DNA of 64,000 nucleotides from Hermodice carunculata (taxonomy: Eukaryota; Annelida; Polychaeta; Eunicida; Amphinomidae). Below are positions 1-10,079 of the stretch, piece by piece. The position numbers and the translations under genes are program-made. Position 1 is the stretch's first letter. Each line of letters begins with the position of its first letter. The notes under the pieces are model-generated. The model saw only the letters and a list, made by a program, of their open reading frames with translations. It was not told the origin of the DNA and made no database searches. The stretch is taken from positions 64,656,208 through 64,720,207 of the forward strand of contig OZ026624.1 of NCBI GenBank assembly GCA_964020975.1. Direction: 5' to 3'.

Positions 1-410
1 AAGGATGAATGCATACAAATGTAAACATGACACAAGAGCTGGGTATGCTCAGTGAAGGTACAGAGGTTCATCACATGTGAGGAGTTGGAAGCAGTGTTGG
101 CAGTACAGGACTACCCTGTGATTGTGGGACACATTAACAAAACCCCGGGCAAAATACCTGCAAGCTTCAAATACGCGAATACTAGATGAGGTGGTTGGTG
201 TGAACAAACATAACGGGATGGGGAGTGGGGGTGGGTGGGTGGGGTGGTGGTGGATACACTTAAAACAGGTACAGAAGAAAAAAGCCAGGCTTTGTGTGCT
301 AGGAACAGGTTGAACCAGGCAGTCTGTTGTGCACAGATGGTGTTCCAAATTTCAGGACTCCAGCTCTGCCAGTCATGACATAATGGCATTTCATGAAAGG
401 GTGGACAACA
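1..410. other. Intergenic or intronic sequence, no gene seen
   Basis: No exon or known repeat is recognised. It contains a short G/GT-rich run near 215-255. The open frames here overlap on both strands and show no protein-family motif. The right end runs into the 143-bp tandem array. Confidence 0.4.
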
Positions 411-1222
411 ATGACAAGGTGACCCCCAGCCCTCTCTAAGCCCTTCCCATGTCACCAGCTGACACATATCCATTGGGAACCCCACAGATGTGGGAAGTTG
501 TGATCAGTATGCAATCAGGGAACCCCACAGATGTGGGCAGTTGTGGTCAAAAATGACAAGGTGACCCTCCAGCCCTCTCTAAGCCCTTCCCATGTCACCA
601 GCTGACACATATCCATTGGGAACCCCACAGATGTGGGAAGTTGTGATCAGTATGCAATCAGGGAACCCCACAGATGTGGGCAGTTGTGGTCAAAAATGAC
701 AAGGTGACCCTCCAGCCCTCTCTAAGCCCTTCCCATGTCACCAGCTGACACATATCTATTGGGAACCCCACAGATGTGGGAAGTTGTGATCAGTATGCAA
801 TCAGGGAACCCCACAGATGTGGGCAGTTGTGGTCAAAAATGACAAGGTGACCCTCCAGCCCTCTCTAAGCCCTTCCCATGTCACCAGCTGACACATATCC
901 ATTGGGAACCCCACAGATGTGGGAAGTTGTGATCAGTATGCAATCAGGGAACCCCACAGATGTGGGAAGTTGTGGTCAAAAATGACAAGGTGACCCTCCA
1001 GCCCTCTCTAAGTCCTTCCCATGTCACCAGCTGACACATCTCCATTGGGAACCCCACAGATGTGGGAAGTTGTGATCAGTATGCAATCAGGGAACCCCAC
1101 AGATGTGGGCAGTTGTGGTCAAAAATGACAAGGTGACCCTCCAGCCCTCTCTAAGCCCTTCCCATGTCACCAGCTGACACATATCCATTGGGAACCCCAC
1201 AGATGTGGGAAGTTGTGATCAG
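411..1222. repeat. 143-bp minisatellite, about 5.7 copies
   Basis: The string ATGACAAGGTGACC recurs at 411, 553, 696, 839, 982 and 1125, a spacing of 142-143 bases. Each unit contains an internal duplication: GGAACCCCACAGATGTGGG occurs twice, followed by AGTTGTG and TCA. Copies are nearly identical, with only scattered substitutions, so the expansion is recent. The array ends at a CAGTATGCAATCAG motif that also starts the unit of the next array. Confidence 0.95.
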
Positions 1223-1770
1223 TATGCAATCAGAACCATATCACACTTTATCATATACCAGTGCAGTCAGTATGCAATCAGAACCATATCACACTTTATC
1301 ATATACCAGTGCAGTGCAGTATGCAATCAGAACCATATCACACTTTATCATATACCAGTGCAGTGCAGTATGCAATCAGAACCATATCACACTTTATCAT
1401 ATACCAGTGCAGTGCAGTATGCAATCAGAAACGTAATTGCAGTCGGTATGCAATCAGAATCATATCACACTTTATCATAAACCATTGCATTTGATATACA
1501 ATCAGAACTGCATCACACATGATACACAGTTGCAGTCAGTGTACCATCAGATCTATATCACACGCAATTATACACAGTCGCATTCAGAATGATATCATAG
1601 ATAATAATATATCTGCCTGCAGTCAGGATACAATGAGAACTACGCCACTGTAATAATAAATGCTTACAGTCAATATGCAGACAGAAACAAGTCATGGCAG
1701 TAATAACATATGCTTGCAGTCACTATACAATCAGAACTAAATCACATGTAGTAATATACATGTGCATACA
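1223..1770. repeat. 49-bp minisatellite decaying rightwards
   Basis: Units begin TATGCAATCAGAACC at 1223, 1271, 1320, 1369 and 1418 (48-49 base spacing). They then become progressively divergent until about 1770, where only ATACAATCAGAACT-like echoes remain. The unit begins with the motif that ends the 143-bp repeat, so the two arrays are fused at a shared sequence. Open frames across it are repeat artefacts. Confidence 0.9.
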
Positions 1771-1908
1771 CTAATACTAAGCAATGCGGAGGCACACATG
1801 ATGTACATATGTTCTGTGTGACATGCAGGTCGGATACGATGCATGTAGAAATGTTGCAGGCCCTATGCCAGCAGAATTCACTTCATGCATACACTGAGGA
1901 TGTTCTAC

Positions 1909-2083
1909 CCCATCGTCCAGCTTGTCCACAGCCACGTCTCTGGGAAGACTTTGCGGACTGCTGTTTTGCTGTGATACCGGGAGCCTCCTGAATGACTGTT
2001 TCCCTTAGTTGTCTTGAACACCTTGTTGGGGTTGTCTTTGGGTATGGCTTCAGCCCTCGGAAAGAAGAAGACTCTGCCATTTG
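1909..2083 (-). CDS. Exon of an A2M/CD109/complement-like thioester protein
   Basis: Read on the minus strand, the open frame ends VRKVFPETWLWTSWTMG. In alpha-2-macroglobulin, CD109, insect TEP and complement C3/C4/C5 proteins, the motif [V/I]R-x-x-FPE[T/S]W[L/I]W opens the A2M domain just after the bait region or anaphylatoxin. These are secreted or GPI-anchored proteins with macroglobulin domains and usually a thioester. The exon is bounded by a TTGTAG acceptor at its 2083 end and a GTAGAA donor just below 1909, giving 175 nt. The first about 40 residues (VFFFPRAEAIPKDNPNK and on) are the variable segment before the motif. Following exons should lie left of the window. Two other frames of this stretch are also open but have no family match. 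The family call is strong; the member is unresolved and the exact splice ends are inferred. Confidence 0.8.
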
Positions 2084-2200
2084 CTACAAGTCAGCACCAA
2101 CACGACATACATAAAGCATAACATTACAACGTCAAATGATACCAGTTTCATGGCACCACCTTTTCTGTTATTATGCTACAAGAACACAAGTGAACAAACA

Positions 2201-2400
2201 NNNNNNNNNNNNNNNNNNNNNNNNNNNNNNNNNNNNNNNNNNNNNNNNNNNNNNNNNNNNNNNNNNNNNNNNNNNNNNNNNNNNNNNNNNNNNNNNNNNN
2301 NNNNNNNNNNNNNNNNNNNNNNNNNNNNNNNNNNNNNNNNNNNNNNNNNNNNNNNNNNNNNNNNNNNNNNNNNNNNNNNNNNNNNNNNNNNNNNNNNNNN
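2201..2400. other. Assembly gap (200 N)
   Basis: Exactly 200 N. The round number suggests a scaffold gap of nominal size. It may hide most of an exon of the A2M-like gene, because a good minus-strand splice acceptor lies immediately to its right. Confidence 0.99.
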
Positions 2401-2420
2401 TGCTCTGGTCTCCGGTAATG
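2401..2420 (-). CDS. Start of a gap-truncated exon of the A2M-like gene (candidate)
   Basis: On the minus strand a pyrimidine-rich acceptor (TTGTCCTTCCACCACAG) is followed by CATTACCGGAGACCAGAGCA, which then runs into the N gap. The position is right for the exon preceding the VRKVFPETWLW exon. Only 20 bases are visible, too few for a family match, so the call rests on the splice site and location. Confidence 0.3.
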
Positions 2421-2519
2421 CTGTGGTGGAAGGACAATGACACAACATCTATTAACTTAAAGGTAATGATTTACTGTGGTATTTGACAGTCTGGTCTGCA
2501 GAGGCCGCCCCGTTATATA

Positions 2520-2702
2520 TACAGTGAAACCTGGCTATTGTGGACACCTCTGGGACTGGCAAAAAGTGTCCACAGTTGACAGGTGTCCACAATAGACAGG
2601 TGTTTTTAACAAGAAAATTGACCATTCGGTCATGGATATAACTGTCCACATTATGCAGGTGTCCGCATTATAGAGGTGTCCACAAGGACAGGTCTTACTG
2701 TA
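2520..2702. mobile_element. pogo/Tigger-like MITE (GGACACC type)
   Basis: It begins TACAGTGAAACCTGG and ends with the imperfect complement AGGTCTTACTGTA, so the inverted ends carry the TA dinucleotide used as target by Tc1/mariner-pogo elements. The interior is built of repeated and inverted GTCCACA/GGTGTCC motifs. At about 183 bp it is non-coding and non-autonomous. Confidence 0.75.
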
Positions 2703-3037
2703 TATACACACTGGCATAACACATGGTAGGAGTGAGAACACAAGGCTGCCAGCCTCTATCCTACATACACTCACAAGACAAATTACTTTTGTGAATGTAA
2801 GCCACGCAATAAGGCACCTGACTATATGCAGAACATGTTTTAGTCAGAAAAAAAACCCCTGTCTGATTAGTGAGTTACTTTCTACTGCATGTGTTGTTCT
2901 GGTGTTCAGCACAATGTCACAATGTATTTCAGCCTGAAACAGGACAAGTCTAGATATCTGTATGTACCAGCAAACGCACCTCTCAAGTGACTTTTTCCAT
3001 CTCAATGCCACCTTTCATTTTTTTTTTTTCACTACAG

Positions 3038-3152
3038 ATATGAATGTCTTTTTGGTGACCAGCAAGGGAGAACAAAGCATTATCTCATATCGACCCTTAG
3101 GCACCCAGTGCCCACCTGAGCATGGCCCCTTATTCATCTATAGTTCATCAAA
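3038..3152 (+). CDS. Candidate exon, unknown protein
   Basis: An excellent acceptor (twelve T, then CACTACAG) precedes an open frame reading MNVFLVTSKGEQSIISYRPL and continuing through GTQCPPEHGPLFIYSSSK. The block ends at a GTAAGC donor-like site that overlaps an in-frame TAA, so it is either an internal exon (115 nt) or a last exon. The other two frames contain stops. I do not recognise the protein. It lies on the strand opposite the A2M-like exons and so belongs to another gene if real. Confidence 0.35.
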
Positions 3153-3296
3153 GTAAGCAGATCAAGTGGTAAATAACAGCAAACATAAACCATTCTAGGA
3201 TCAAAAACTGTCAGCCATCAAACAAGCAAAAAGTTGACATCCGGAAAGTCAAAGGTAGATTATCATTTTCAAATCTGTGAATCAATGAAATACTTG

Positions 3297-3433
3297 TAAC
3301 ACTGTTCTGAAGCGGATGGTGCATTTGTGCGGCGAACTGCGGCATTTGGCGGCAATCTGCAGCGTACCGTGGCAAGACAGCAGTTTGCCCCCAAATGCTG
3401 CAGTTTGCCACAGAAGCAGGCCCAAACTATTAA
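3297..3433 (+). mobile_element. GCGGCGAACTGCGG element, copy 1
   Basis: A short non-coding repeat beginning TAACACTGTTCTG and ending CCCAAACTATTAA, rich in GCGGCGAACTGC/CTGCAGTTTGCC motifs that are themselves inverted. A second copy lies in opposite orientation at 4264-4487. Its right end shares the TTAA that starts the next MITE. Confidence 0.65.
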
Positions 3434-3650
3434 CTCATTCCATACTATGGTCACAGGTCTTGGTCAGTGGTTCTGGCACTGCCTGGCAAGTCATGCTGCA
3501 GCCACCCTTGCAGCAGCTGCAGCATGACTTGCCAGGCAGTGCCAGAACCACTGACTTAAGACTACAGGCATGTTGGTACTTGAATGAACGCTCTTTTCAT
3601 GAAGAATTTAAATATGCAATTCCTAAATATTGATTAAGACAATGTTCTGC
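3430..3650. mobile_element. TTAA MITE, type D, with perfect 38-bp palindrome
   Basis: It starts TTAACTCATTCCATACTATGG. The core arms at 3463-3500 and 3518-3555 are perfect 38-bp reverse complements around a 17-base loop. The core is followed by GGCATGTTGGTACTTGAATG, a module also present in type B and C elements. The right terminal repeat is not recognisable, so the end is approximate. Non-coding. Confidence 0.75.
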
Positions 3651-4263
3651 GAAAATAAGCAACTTATAGTCCAAGAGTATTGAATATGCATGTATGCTTG
3701 TTACTAATAAAAAATTAGTATATCAAGTAGAATTTATTTTTTATGCAAATGTCCAGGTATTTACAATTTAATGCCACATGTAATAATTCCAGTATCACAT
3801 CACATCATCTACATATACCCATACATACCATACCTTATTCAAGCTACTGCACACAGTCCAAGTAATACTCTACCAAGTAATACTCTACCTGGCTTACTCA
3901 ATAACTTACAAAGAATACATAGTATTCATACTCACAAAGTCATACCTCAAGTATGTGCCAGTCATAAGCTCTCCAATTCTATTTTAACTAAGCACATCAC
4001 ATAACAAGTCCTCCCATATAGAATATGCAAACTACCATAATAATTATTAAAGTCAACTGCTGTTCTGATTTTTAATATTGATTTAGTAGATATCTTTGAG
4101 CAAGGTTTTGCTGGAGGTTATTTCATTCTCATCGATGCTGTACAATAGGTTTGTAAATGATCGTGTTTATGTGAATCATATCTGTATATAACTGTCCCCC
4201 TGGCTTTCTCATAGATTAAAATATTTCCAGTACTATGTGTCATGGATGTTTGCCCATAACAGA

Positions 4264-4487
4264 TGCTCCCTGGACACTATTAATAGTTTGGGCCCACTTC
4301 TGCAGCAAACTGCGGCATTTGGTGGCGATCTGCGACCTTGCTGCAGTTTGCCCCCAAATGCCGCACATCCCTGTCTGGCCAGGTGCCAGCTGCAAATAAT
4401 TGGCGGCGGTTAGCGGTGATCTGTGGCGAACTGCGGTCTTGCTGCAGTTCGCCGCACAAATGTGCCATCCATCGCAGAACAGTGTTA
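4264..4487 (-). mobile_element. GCGGCGAACTGCGG element, copy 2, inverted
   Basis: Reverse-complement relative of 3297-3433, with the same outer sequences (AGTTTGGGCC at the left, GCAGAACAGTGTTA at the right). It is longer by about 90 bases, through extra GGCGGTTAGCGGTGATCTG-type repeats. With copy 1 it makes an inverted pair about 0.8 kb apart. Confidence 0.65.
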
Positions 4488-4489
4488 CT

Positions 4490-5380
4490 AGTGAAATTAA
4501 TGCAGTATAAAGGAAAACATCCGCTCCTGACTTGAGACAGGTACTAATCAAAGGTAGTAGTAGTTTAAATCAATTTTAATGATGGCAACTTAAGAAATAT
4601 CTTGCCTCATACACACATGGTATAAAATGTAAGCAACAGTTAATATTGTTAGGTTTACATATTCATGATAATTACTGCATTTATATAACACCTCAAATCC
4701 ATCTGATATTTACATACCAAATTTTAATTTTTACCCTTGAACTTCAAAAACGTTCGCTTAATTTCACTTTTTAATATCCCTGTTTCACAATAGATGATGG
4801 GTGTCAGAGTTGTACAGTTTGTTACATACAAAAGTTTACTCAACTGTGAAATATGACCTACAATACTGCAAGAAATGATGCAATGGTCTGCTATAAGTGG
4901 GCTACATCAGATGCCACACTGCCTATGACTGTACGATACACTGCACTTCCTGCCGATTTAGGTTGTGCCAAAAAAAAAAAAAAAAATACTATAACCATTC
5001 TGCATTCCTTTGTAAGTTATTTTGCGATCCAGCAAATAGGTGAAAATTGGTCTGATCATCACATTAAGTTTCCAGAGAGCACCTCATGGGCACACATTGC
5101 CATATGTCGTGTTTGGTTACGCAGGCTTGTCCACATAAAGTAACAGGATCAGCGGTGGGCTTCTCAGGAGATTCGCCCACGAGAAAAAAATACATTTGTT
5201 CATTGAATATAAGGCAAATCAGATTTTTTGAAGTCCGCATATTTATCTTTTCAATTTAACCTCTTCATTGCTGCTGCTATCAAACAGTGAGACAGGATAG
5301 GCCCACAGCTGACAGTCAGCCCTTTTATGCTCAAAATGTTCCATTGTGCAGCGATGTCCGAATATCACCTGCTCGCACAT
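4490..5380. other. Unique AT-rich sequence, no gene seen
   Basis: No splice-bounded open frame with a family motif was found. It contains a poly-A run near 4970-4985. Confidence 0.35.
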
Positions 5381-5384
5381 CTTT

Positions 5385-5434
5385 CTTTCTTTTTTTCCTT
5401 CTTTCCTTCCTTCCTTCTTTCTTTCTTTCTTCTT
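5385..5434. repeat. CTTT/CCTT microsatellite
   Basis: Polypyrimidine tract of interrupted CTTT and CCTT units. Open frames on both strands (poly-F/S, poly-K/E) are artefacts. Confidence 0.9.
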
Positions 5435-5649
5435 TACAGGCAAATTTGCCCGACATTTCATTTGAAAAGTATTACACTTAGAGACTCCAAACTTGGGACA
5501 ATAATACTTCTATAGATGAAGTCTCACCTTTTTATAATGAGAGGTCATGCTTTTCAAAATTATGCAAAAGAGGGCTAATTAAAGTTTTAAATCTTTAATA
5601 TCTTTTATACTATATAGTAGCTGTGGTTCTGAGTGTACAGTTCGATCAT

Positions 5650-6240
5650 AGCAAGGCAAAGGTCATCTCAAATGTCAAGGTCATATCAAGGTCAAAGGTC
5701 AATTTTAGGTCAAAATGTCATTTTTGAGGTCAAGGTTCACTTCAGGTAGAGGTCATCTCAAGGTCAAATGTCATTTCAAGGTGAAAGGCCACTTTCGATG
5801 GTGGCTTTCTTCTAGCCATAACTTGGTCAATTTTTATCCAATTTTGATCATATTGGGCTCAAACTGTAGCTATTGTAACACAGCACATTTTGAAAACATC
5901 TAACCTCTAAAGGTCAAAGGTCAAGGTCATTTGGACCTTTGAAAGTTTCATCCAGTCATAACTTGGCCAATTTCCATCCAATTCTAATCATATTGGACTC
6001 AAATTGTAGGTATTGCATCACTGCACATTTTTATAAGAACACGTAACCTCAAAAGGACAAAGCTCAAGGTCATTTGGCCCTTTGAAAGTTTCATCTTGCC
6101 ATAACTTAGTCAATTTTCATCCGATTTGGTTCATGTTGGGCTTAAATTGTTGGTATTGTAACACTGTGCAATGTACATGCGACCTGTAAAGGTCAAAGGT
6201 CATTTGGACTTTGAAATTTGCATCCAGCCATAAGCTTAAT
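5650..6240. repeat. About 140-bp tandem repeat rich in AGGTCA
   Basis: CATAACTTGG/CATAACTTAG recurs near 5817, 5957 and 6100 and as a degenerate CATAAGCTTA near 6229, a spacing of 129-143 bases. Each unit ends in AAGGTCAAAGGTCAAGGTCATTTGG-type sequence. The left part (5650-5800) is almost wholly AGGTCA/TGTCA half sites. Perfect direct repeats AGGTCAAAGGTCA occur at about 5911-5923 and 6190-6202, with GGTCAAAGGTCA at about 5690-5701. Drifting repeats of this style are common in mollusc genomes. Non-coding. Confidence 0.85.
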
Positions 6241-6398
6241 GTAATGTGAAGTACCAAAGGATAAAAGTTATAGCATTTAATATTTACAACTTTTGAAGGC
6301 ATAGATTTGCTTTGAAGCAAATTTTCTTTTCTAGTTTTGCTTGTTCTGTCAAAGTTTTGTGTTAAGTTTGAAATAAATATTCTGCAGAACCATATGGG

Positions 6399-6479
6399 TT
6401 AAGTCGACAGTTTTCCTTGGCATGCTCTGATGCATTGAAAGCTGTTGACTCCGTGTTTACTTGACAGAGAAAGTGTTAA
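6399..6479. mobile_element. TTAA MITE fragment, palindrome-bearing end
   Basis: TTAAGTCGACAGTTTTCCTTGGCATGC leads into a shortened palindrome (TGCATTGAAAGCTGTTGACTC) and ends GAGAAAGTGTTAA. It appears to be an internally deleted relative of type B. Confidence 0.55.
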
Positions 6480-7010
6480 TATCATATTTGTGGTACATTG
6501 TAGTACACTGTGGTACACTCAAAGTCTCACCAGCAAGCATGCCACAAAGGTGCCTACCACCTCTACATTACAAAATGACAACCTCTGTGTCTCATGGCCA
6601 GCTAGTGTGTTACTGTCACATGTACACCTTTCCTCTTTTGCCAGTTAAATTAACACTTTTGTACATAAAGCAGCCAACAGAAATCAGTCTTTTTGAATGT
6701 CATCTCTTTCTAGTTTTCCTATATGTGGTAATTTTGTAGGTATGGGGTGTTTTCCATGCAAGAGGTCCTGATATGACTCAGAATCATAACAATAATCAAC
6801 TAATAAACAAAGCATATGGGTGTGTCCATCGTCTGATTTTTACTGAGCATTGGTTGGTAATTTGACTCCCTGCTATATACACACGGTGTACACAATAGTT
6901 TCAACTGCCTCCGATGAGAATCTTTCAATTAAAAACCAGTAGGCTCAACCTACAGATGGAACTTTGTGGTCACCAAGCCTCACTCACTTCTTGCATCCAT
7001 TAAACAAAGG

Positions 7011-7130
7011 TTAACTCTTTGTACGCCATGTGTCGTTACATGCCTCTGTCAGTTATGTTTACATTGTCTGGCAACTCATGCTCCAGCTGTCCTTGTAAGG
7101 ATGAAGCATGTTGCCTTCAGGTGGCACAAC
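7011..7130. mobile_element. TTAA MITE, type D, degenerate
   Basis: Starts TTAACTCTTTGTACGCC and contains CTGGCAACTCATGCTCCAGC with a partial reverse complement (GATGAAGCATGTTGCC), a worn version of the type D core CTGGCAAGTCATGCTGCAGC. Confidence 0.5.
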
Positions 7131-7142
7131 AGTAATGTTCAC

Positions 7143-7590
7143 CAGGGGCTGTATTCACAAAGAGTTTAATTAATCTGATCCTGAATTTAATTCTAAAATG
7201 AAAATCACCTTGCCTTTGGGCCTTGAACTACTGAATTGGTGGCCTAATGTTTGATCTAAACTTGCAGGATTAATTAATCTATGTTCCCGGCTGTAACATG
7301 AACTTTGAAATTAAAGTTTTCCTTTCATGAAATCAATCTTGATTTAATCCAGATTTTAATCCTGGGTCAAAAGATTAAGTACTGGATCAAACTAAGATTG
7401 ATTTAATAAAATGGACCTGTAAATCCTTAAGTTCATATTATAGCCAAGAGCATATATTGCCTAAGCCTTGAAGTTTTTATCAAACATTCATTGAGCCAAG
7501 GATTAAGTTGTTTAGGGCTCAAACCACATTGATTTTAATTTTGGGATTAAAGTTAGGATCAGATTAAATTCTTTGTGAATACTGCCCCTG
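7143..7590. mobile_element. MITE with GGGGC-type 35-bp inverted ends, hAT-like
   Basis: The ends CAGGGGCTGTATTCACAAAG and CTTTGTGAATACTGCCCCTG are inverted repeats continuing inwards as AGATTAAAT/ATTTAATCT-like sequence. Flanking octamers ATGTTCAC and ATATCTAC agree at 5 of 8 positions, compatible with a worn 8-bp hAT target duplication. The interior is AT-rich, with repeated GATTAAAT/TTAATCC motifs and no coding frame. The CAGGG terminus also suits hAT; superfamily assignment is inference. Confidence 0.75.
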
Positions 7591-7605
7591 ATATCTACAG
7601 ATTGC

Positions 7606-8696
7606 ATGTATAGAAACTGGGAGGGCGGGGCAAAAACCACTTCAGCCATTGGCTCAAAATATCATGTGACACTGGAAACAGGTGCTGCCACCATGCAGGA
7701 TAGTGTATCTGATATGTTCTATCACAGCATGCCAATCAATGAAAAACCACTGGCAAAGCAGACAGGCCAGACATACATGCCCACATACACTGACTTGGTA
7801 GAGCTTTACTGAATGTAAACTCACTTTACAAGAATTTTTTCAGATATTCCATTCAAATTGAAGATAAAAACTGTTAATGGCAGGCCTAATATTGATGTAT
7901 TGAAATGCAGCTTTTTCCCATTACAAATGAGTGTCATCTGTTTTTTCTCGATCATTAACAATGACATGGCAGTTGGTGAACAGCCTTCCTTAGTCCACTC
8001 TAGGTGCACTGTACCCACAATACACCAATGAAAGCTGCTTACTCAGTCTCCAAAGGGTTGAGGTTATATATATAGTCACTGATATAAATGCGGCAACAAG
8101 ATTCCCAAGAGGTCAAGTCCCCTAGTATTTTGAACCAGTCTTACACAATACGACACTCTAATCCTAACTGTCTCAGCTTCACAGTATTTTTCCAGATGCA
8201 AAAGTTTCCCCATTAAAATTGGACACTGGGTCATCTCTCGATGGCTGGTTATGGGTCCATTAATCTCAATTCGACCGGTCACTTCTTTCATGGCTATCCC
8301 GCAGACAGCCAGTGGTTTCCAATATGTTAATGCCTATATGCCTTACGGATGTGGCCTCTGGTCAGTTAGCAGCACTGATTGAAGTGGACACTGTAATGAC
8401 CACAGGCAGATGACAGGAACATATAGCCCAGTCCCCTGGACACACCACCGACAGGACGCACCGGGTCTGGCTTAAAGCATGCACCATATAAAGCCATAGG
8501 TACAACACAATTGTCAGCCGTACTCATCCCACTTAATCTTGCTAATTTCAACTTGTCATGAGAAACTGTAAGATTTATCCTCCCATCGCTCCCTGCTTGA
8601 TAGAGACAGACCGCCACAACACACGCCAAATTGATGTCCGGATAAAGACACATCTCCAACCTACTTCTTCTTCCTTGCGACTTGTCTTCTCTATAT
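7606..8696. other. Unique sequence with open frames of unknown status
   Basis: It holds a 68-codon plus frame (7606-7812) and minus frames of 71 (8076-8291) and 114 codons (8366-8710). The 114-codon frame has balanced composition, but its start overlaps the tandem array at 8697, it lacks clear splice or poly-A context, and I recognise no family. All three are best treated as chance or very decayed. Confidence 0.3.
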
Positions 8697-8857
8697 GTCA
8701 TCACTGACAACTAAGACTCATCACTCCAGATGAATTCACAGACAATGCCCAAGCTTATATATATATGCATGTACATATGTCATCATTGACAACTAAGACT
8801 CATCACTCCATGGCCAGATGATCGAATTCAAAGACAACACTCATGCTTTTATATTTA

Positions 8858-8889
<32 letters not shown>

Positions 8890-9240
8890 CATCACTGACA
8901 ACTAAGACTCATCACTCCAGATGAATTCAGAGACAATTAACACTCAAGCTTATAGACAGTATGTCATAACTGACAACTGGGACTCACCACTCTAGATGAA
9001 TTCACAAACAACATTCACGCTTCTATGCGTCATCACTGACAACTTGGAAAGACTTGTCACTCCAGTGAATTCACGCACAATGCTCAAGCTTACATATATG
9101 TCACACTGACAACTGAGACTCATCACCCCAGATGAATTCACAGACAAAGCTCAAGCTTATAATACATGTATAAGTCATTGCTGACAACTAAAACTCTTTG
9201 CTCTAGATATATTCAAAGACAAGACTCAAGCTTATATATT
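8697..9240. repeat. 70-110-bp tandem repeat, about 7 copies
   Basis: Units start GTCATCACTGACAACTAAGACTC and run through GATGAATTCACAGACAA to CTCAAGCTTATA at about 8697, 8778, 8889, 8962, 9028, 9097 and 9171. The spacing varies because of AT-rich spacers, including a (TA)n run near 8850-8890. Degenerate echoes (CACTCAAGCTTACAGAC, GGTCAGTTCAGTGGAA) continue to about 9500. Confidence 0.85.
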
Positions 9241-9893
9241 CCAGGGTCAGTTCAGTGGAATTTATAAGTCACAGTTTCCTTCTGAATCCATAGACCATAA
9301 TGGTATAAACATTGCTGAAGCGGCATTCACAGGCAACACTCAAGCTTACAGACTTTTGAGGTCAGTTCAGTGGAAATTATAATTCACAGCTACACATGTA
9401 GATGCCTTCTGAATTAACTGACCATAATGAAATAGACAATCATCCCTTAAACTCAATTCACCGGCCACCATTAAAGCTTCCTTCGACTGAACAAACTGGC
9501 TCTGGCAAAACTTATTTTAGGTCAATTCCATAGCCACAGCCCAACATTTCTTCAGACGGAGCCCAAGGCGTCTTAACACCCAAACTTTGCTTCAGATAAA
9601 TCAAGAGGCTGTAACTGAATCTTTCATCAATTGAATTCAACGCCACGCCTTCTTTGATATGAGTTCAAAGGTCAGTCAGCACTGAATTGGTCGTTTTCAC
9701 AAACAACATCCAAATTAAGCTTCCAAAAATTGAATATAGAAAATAGAACCAAGCCTTCTATCACATGAAACCTGCTAAATTTAATCACTTCCACTGAATC
9801 CATGGGCTATTTCCAAAACGTCCTGGAGCTGAACTCATAGAACATAGCTAAACTTCCATTGATTCTACTTTATAGAGCACATGCTGACAAATC
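9241..9893. other. Degenerate tandem-repeat skirt, no gene seen
   Basis: GGTCAGTTCAGTGGAA is repeated at about 9243 and 9360. The remainder drifts into unique sequence without recognisable coding. Confidence 0.4.
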
Positions 9894-10079
9894 TACAGTG
9901 GTCCCTGTCTTGAGAGGCCACTCCAATGAGAGGCCACCTGGCTTGAAAGAGAACTTTTGGCAGATCCCTGCTGCTATCTTTTCCATCTTTTATTGTATCT
10001 GTAACGAGAGGCCACCTGTCTCGAAAGGCCACCTTTGGGCCTGCCCTTTAGGTGGCCTCTCAAGACAGGGACAACTGTA
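9894..10079. mobile_element. pogo/Tigger-like MITE (GAGAGGCCACC type)
   Basis: Begins TACAGTGGTCCCTGTCTTGA and ends TCAAGACAGGGACAACTGTA, nearly perfect inverted ends bounded by TA. The interior repeats GAGAGGCCACC. Non-coding; the open frame across it is incidental. Confidence 0.85.

Noticed and set aside
8366-8710. 114-codon minus-strand frame
   Set aside because: Balanced composition, but no family, no splice or poly-A context, and its start overlaps a tandem repeat. Not called as a gene.
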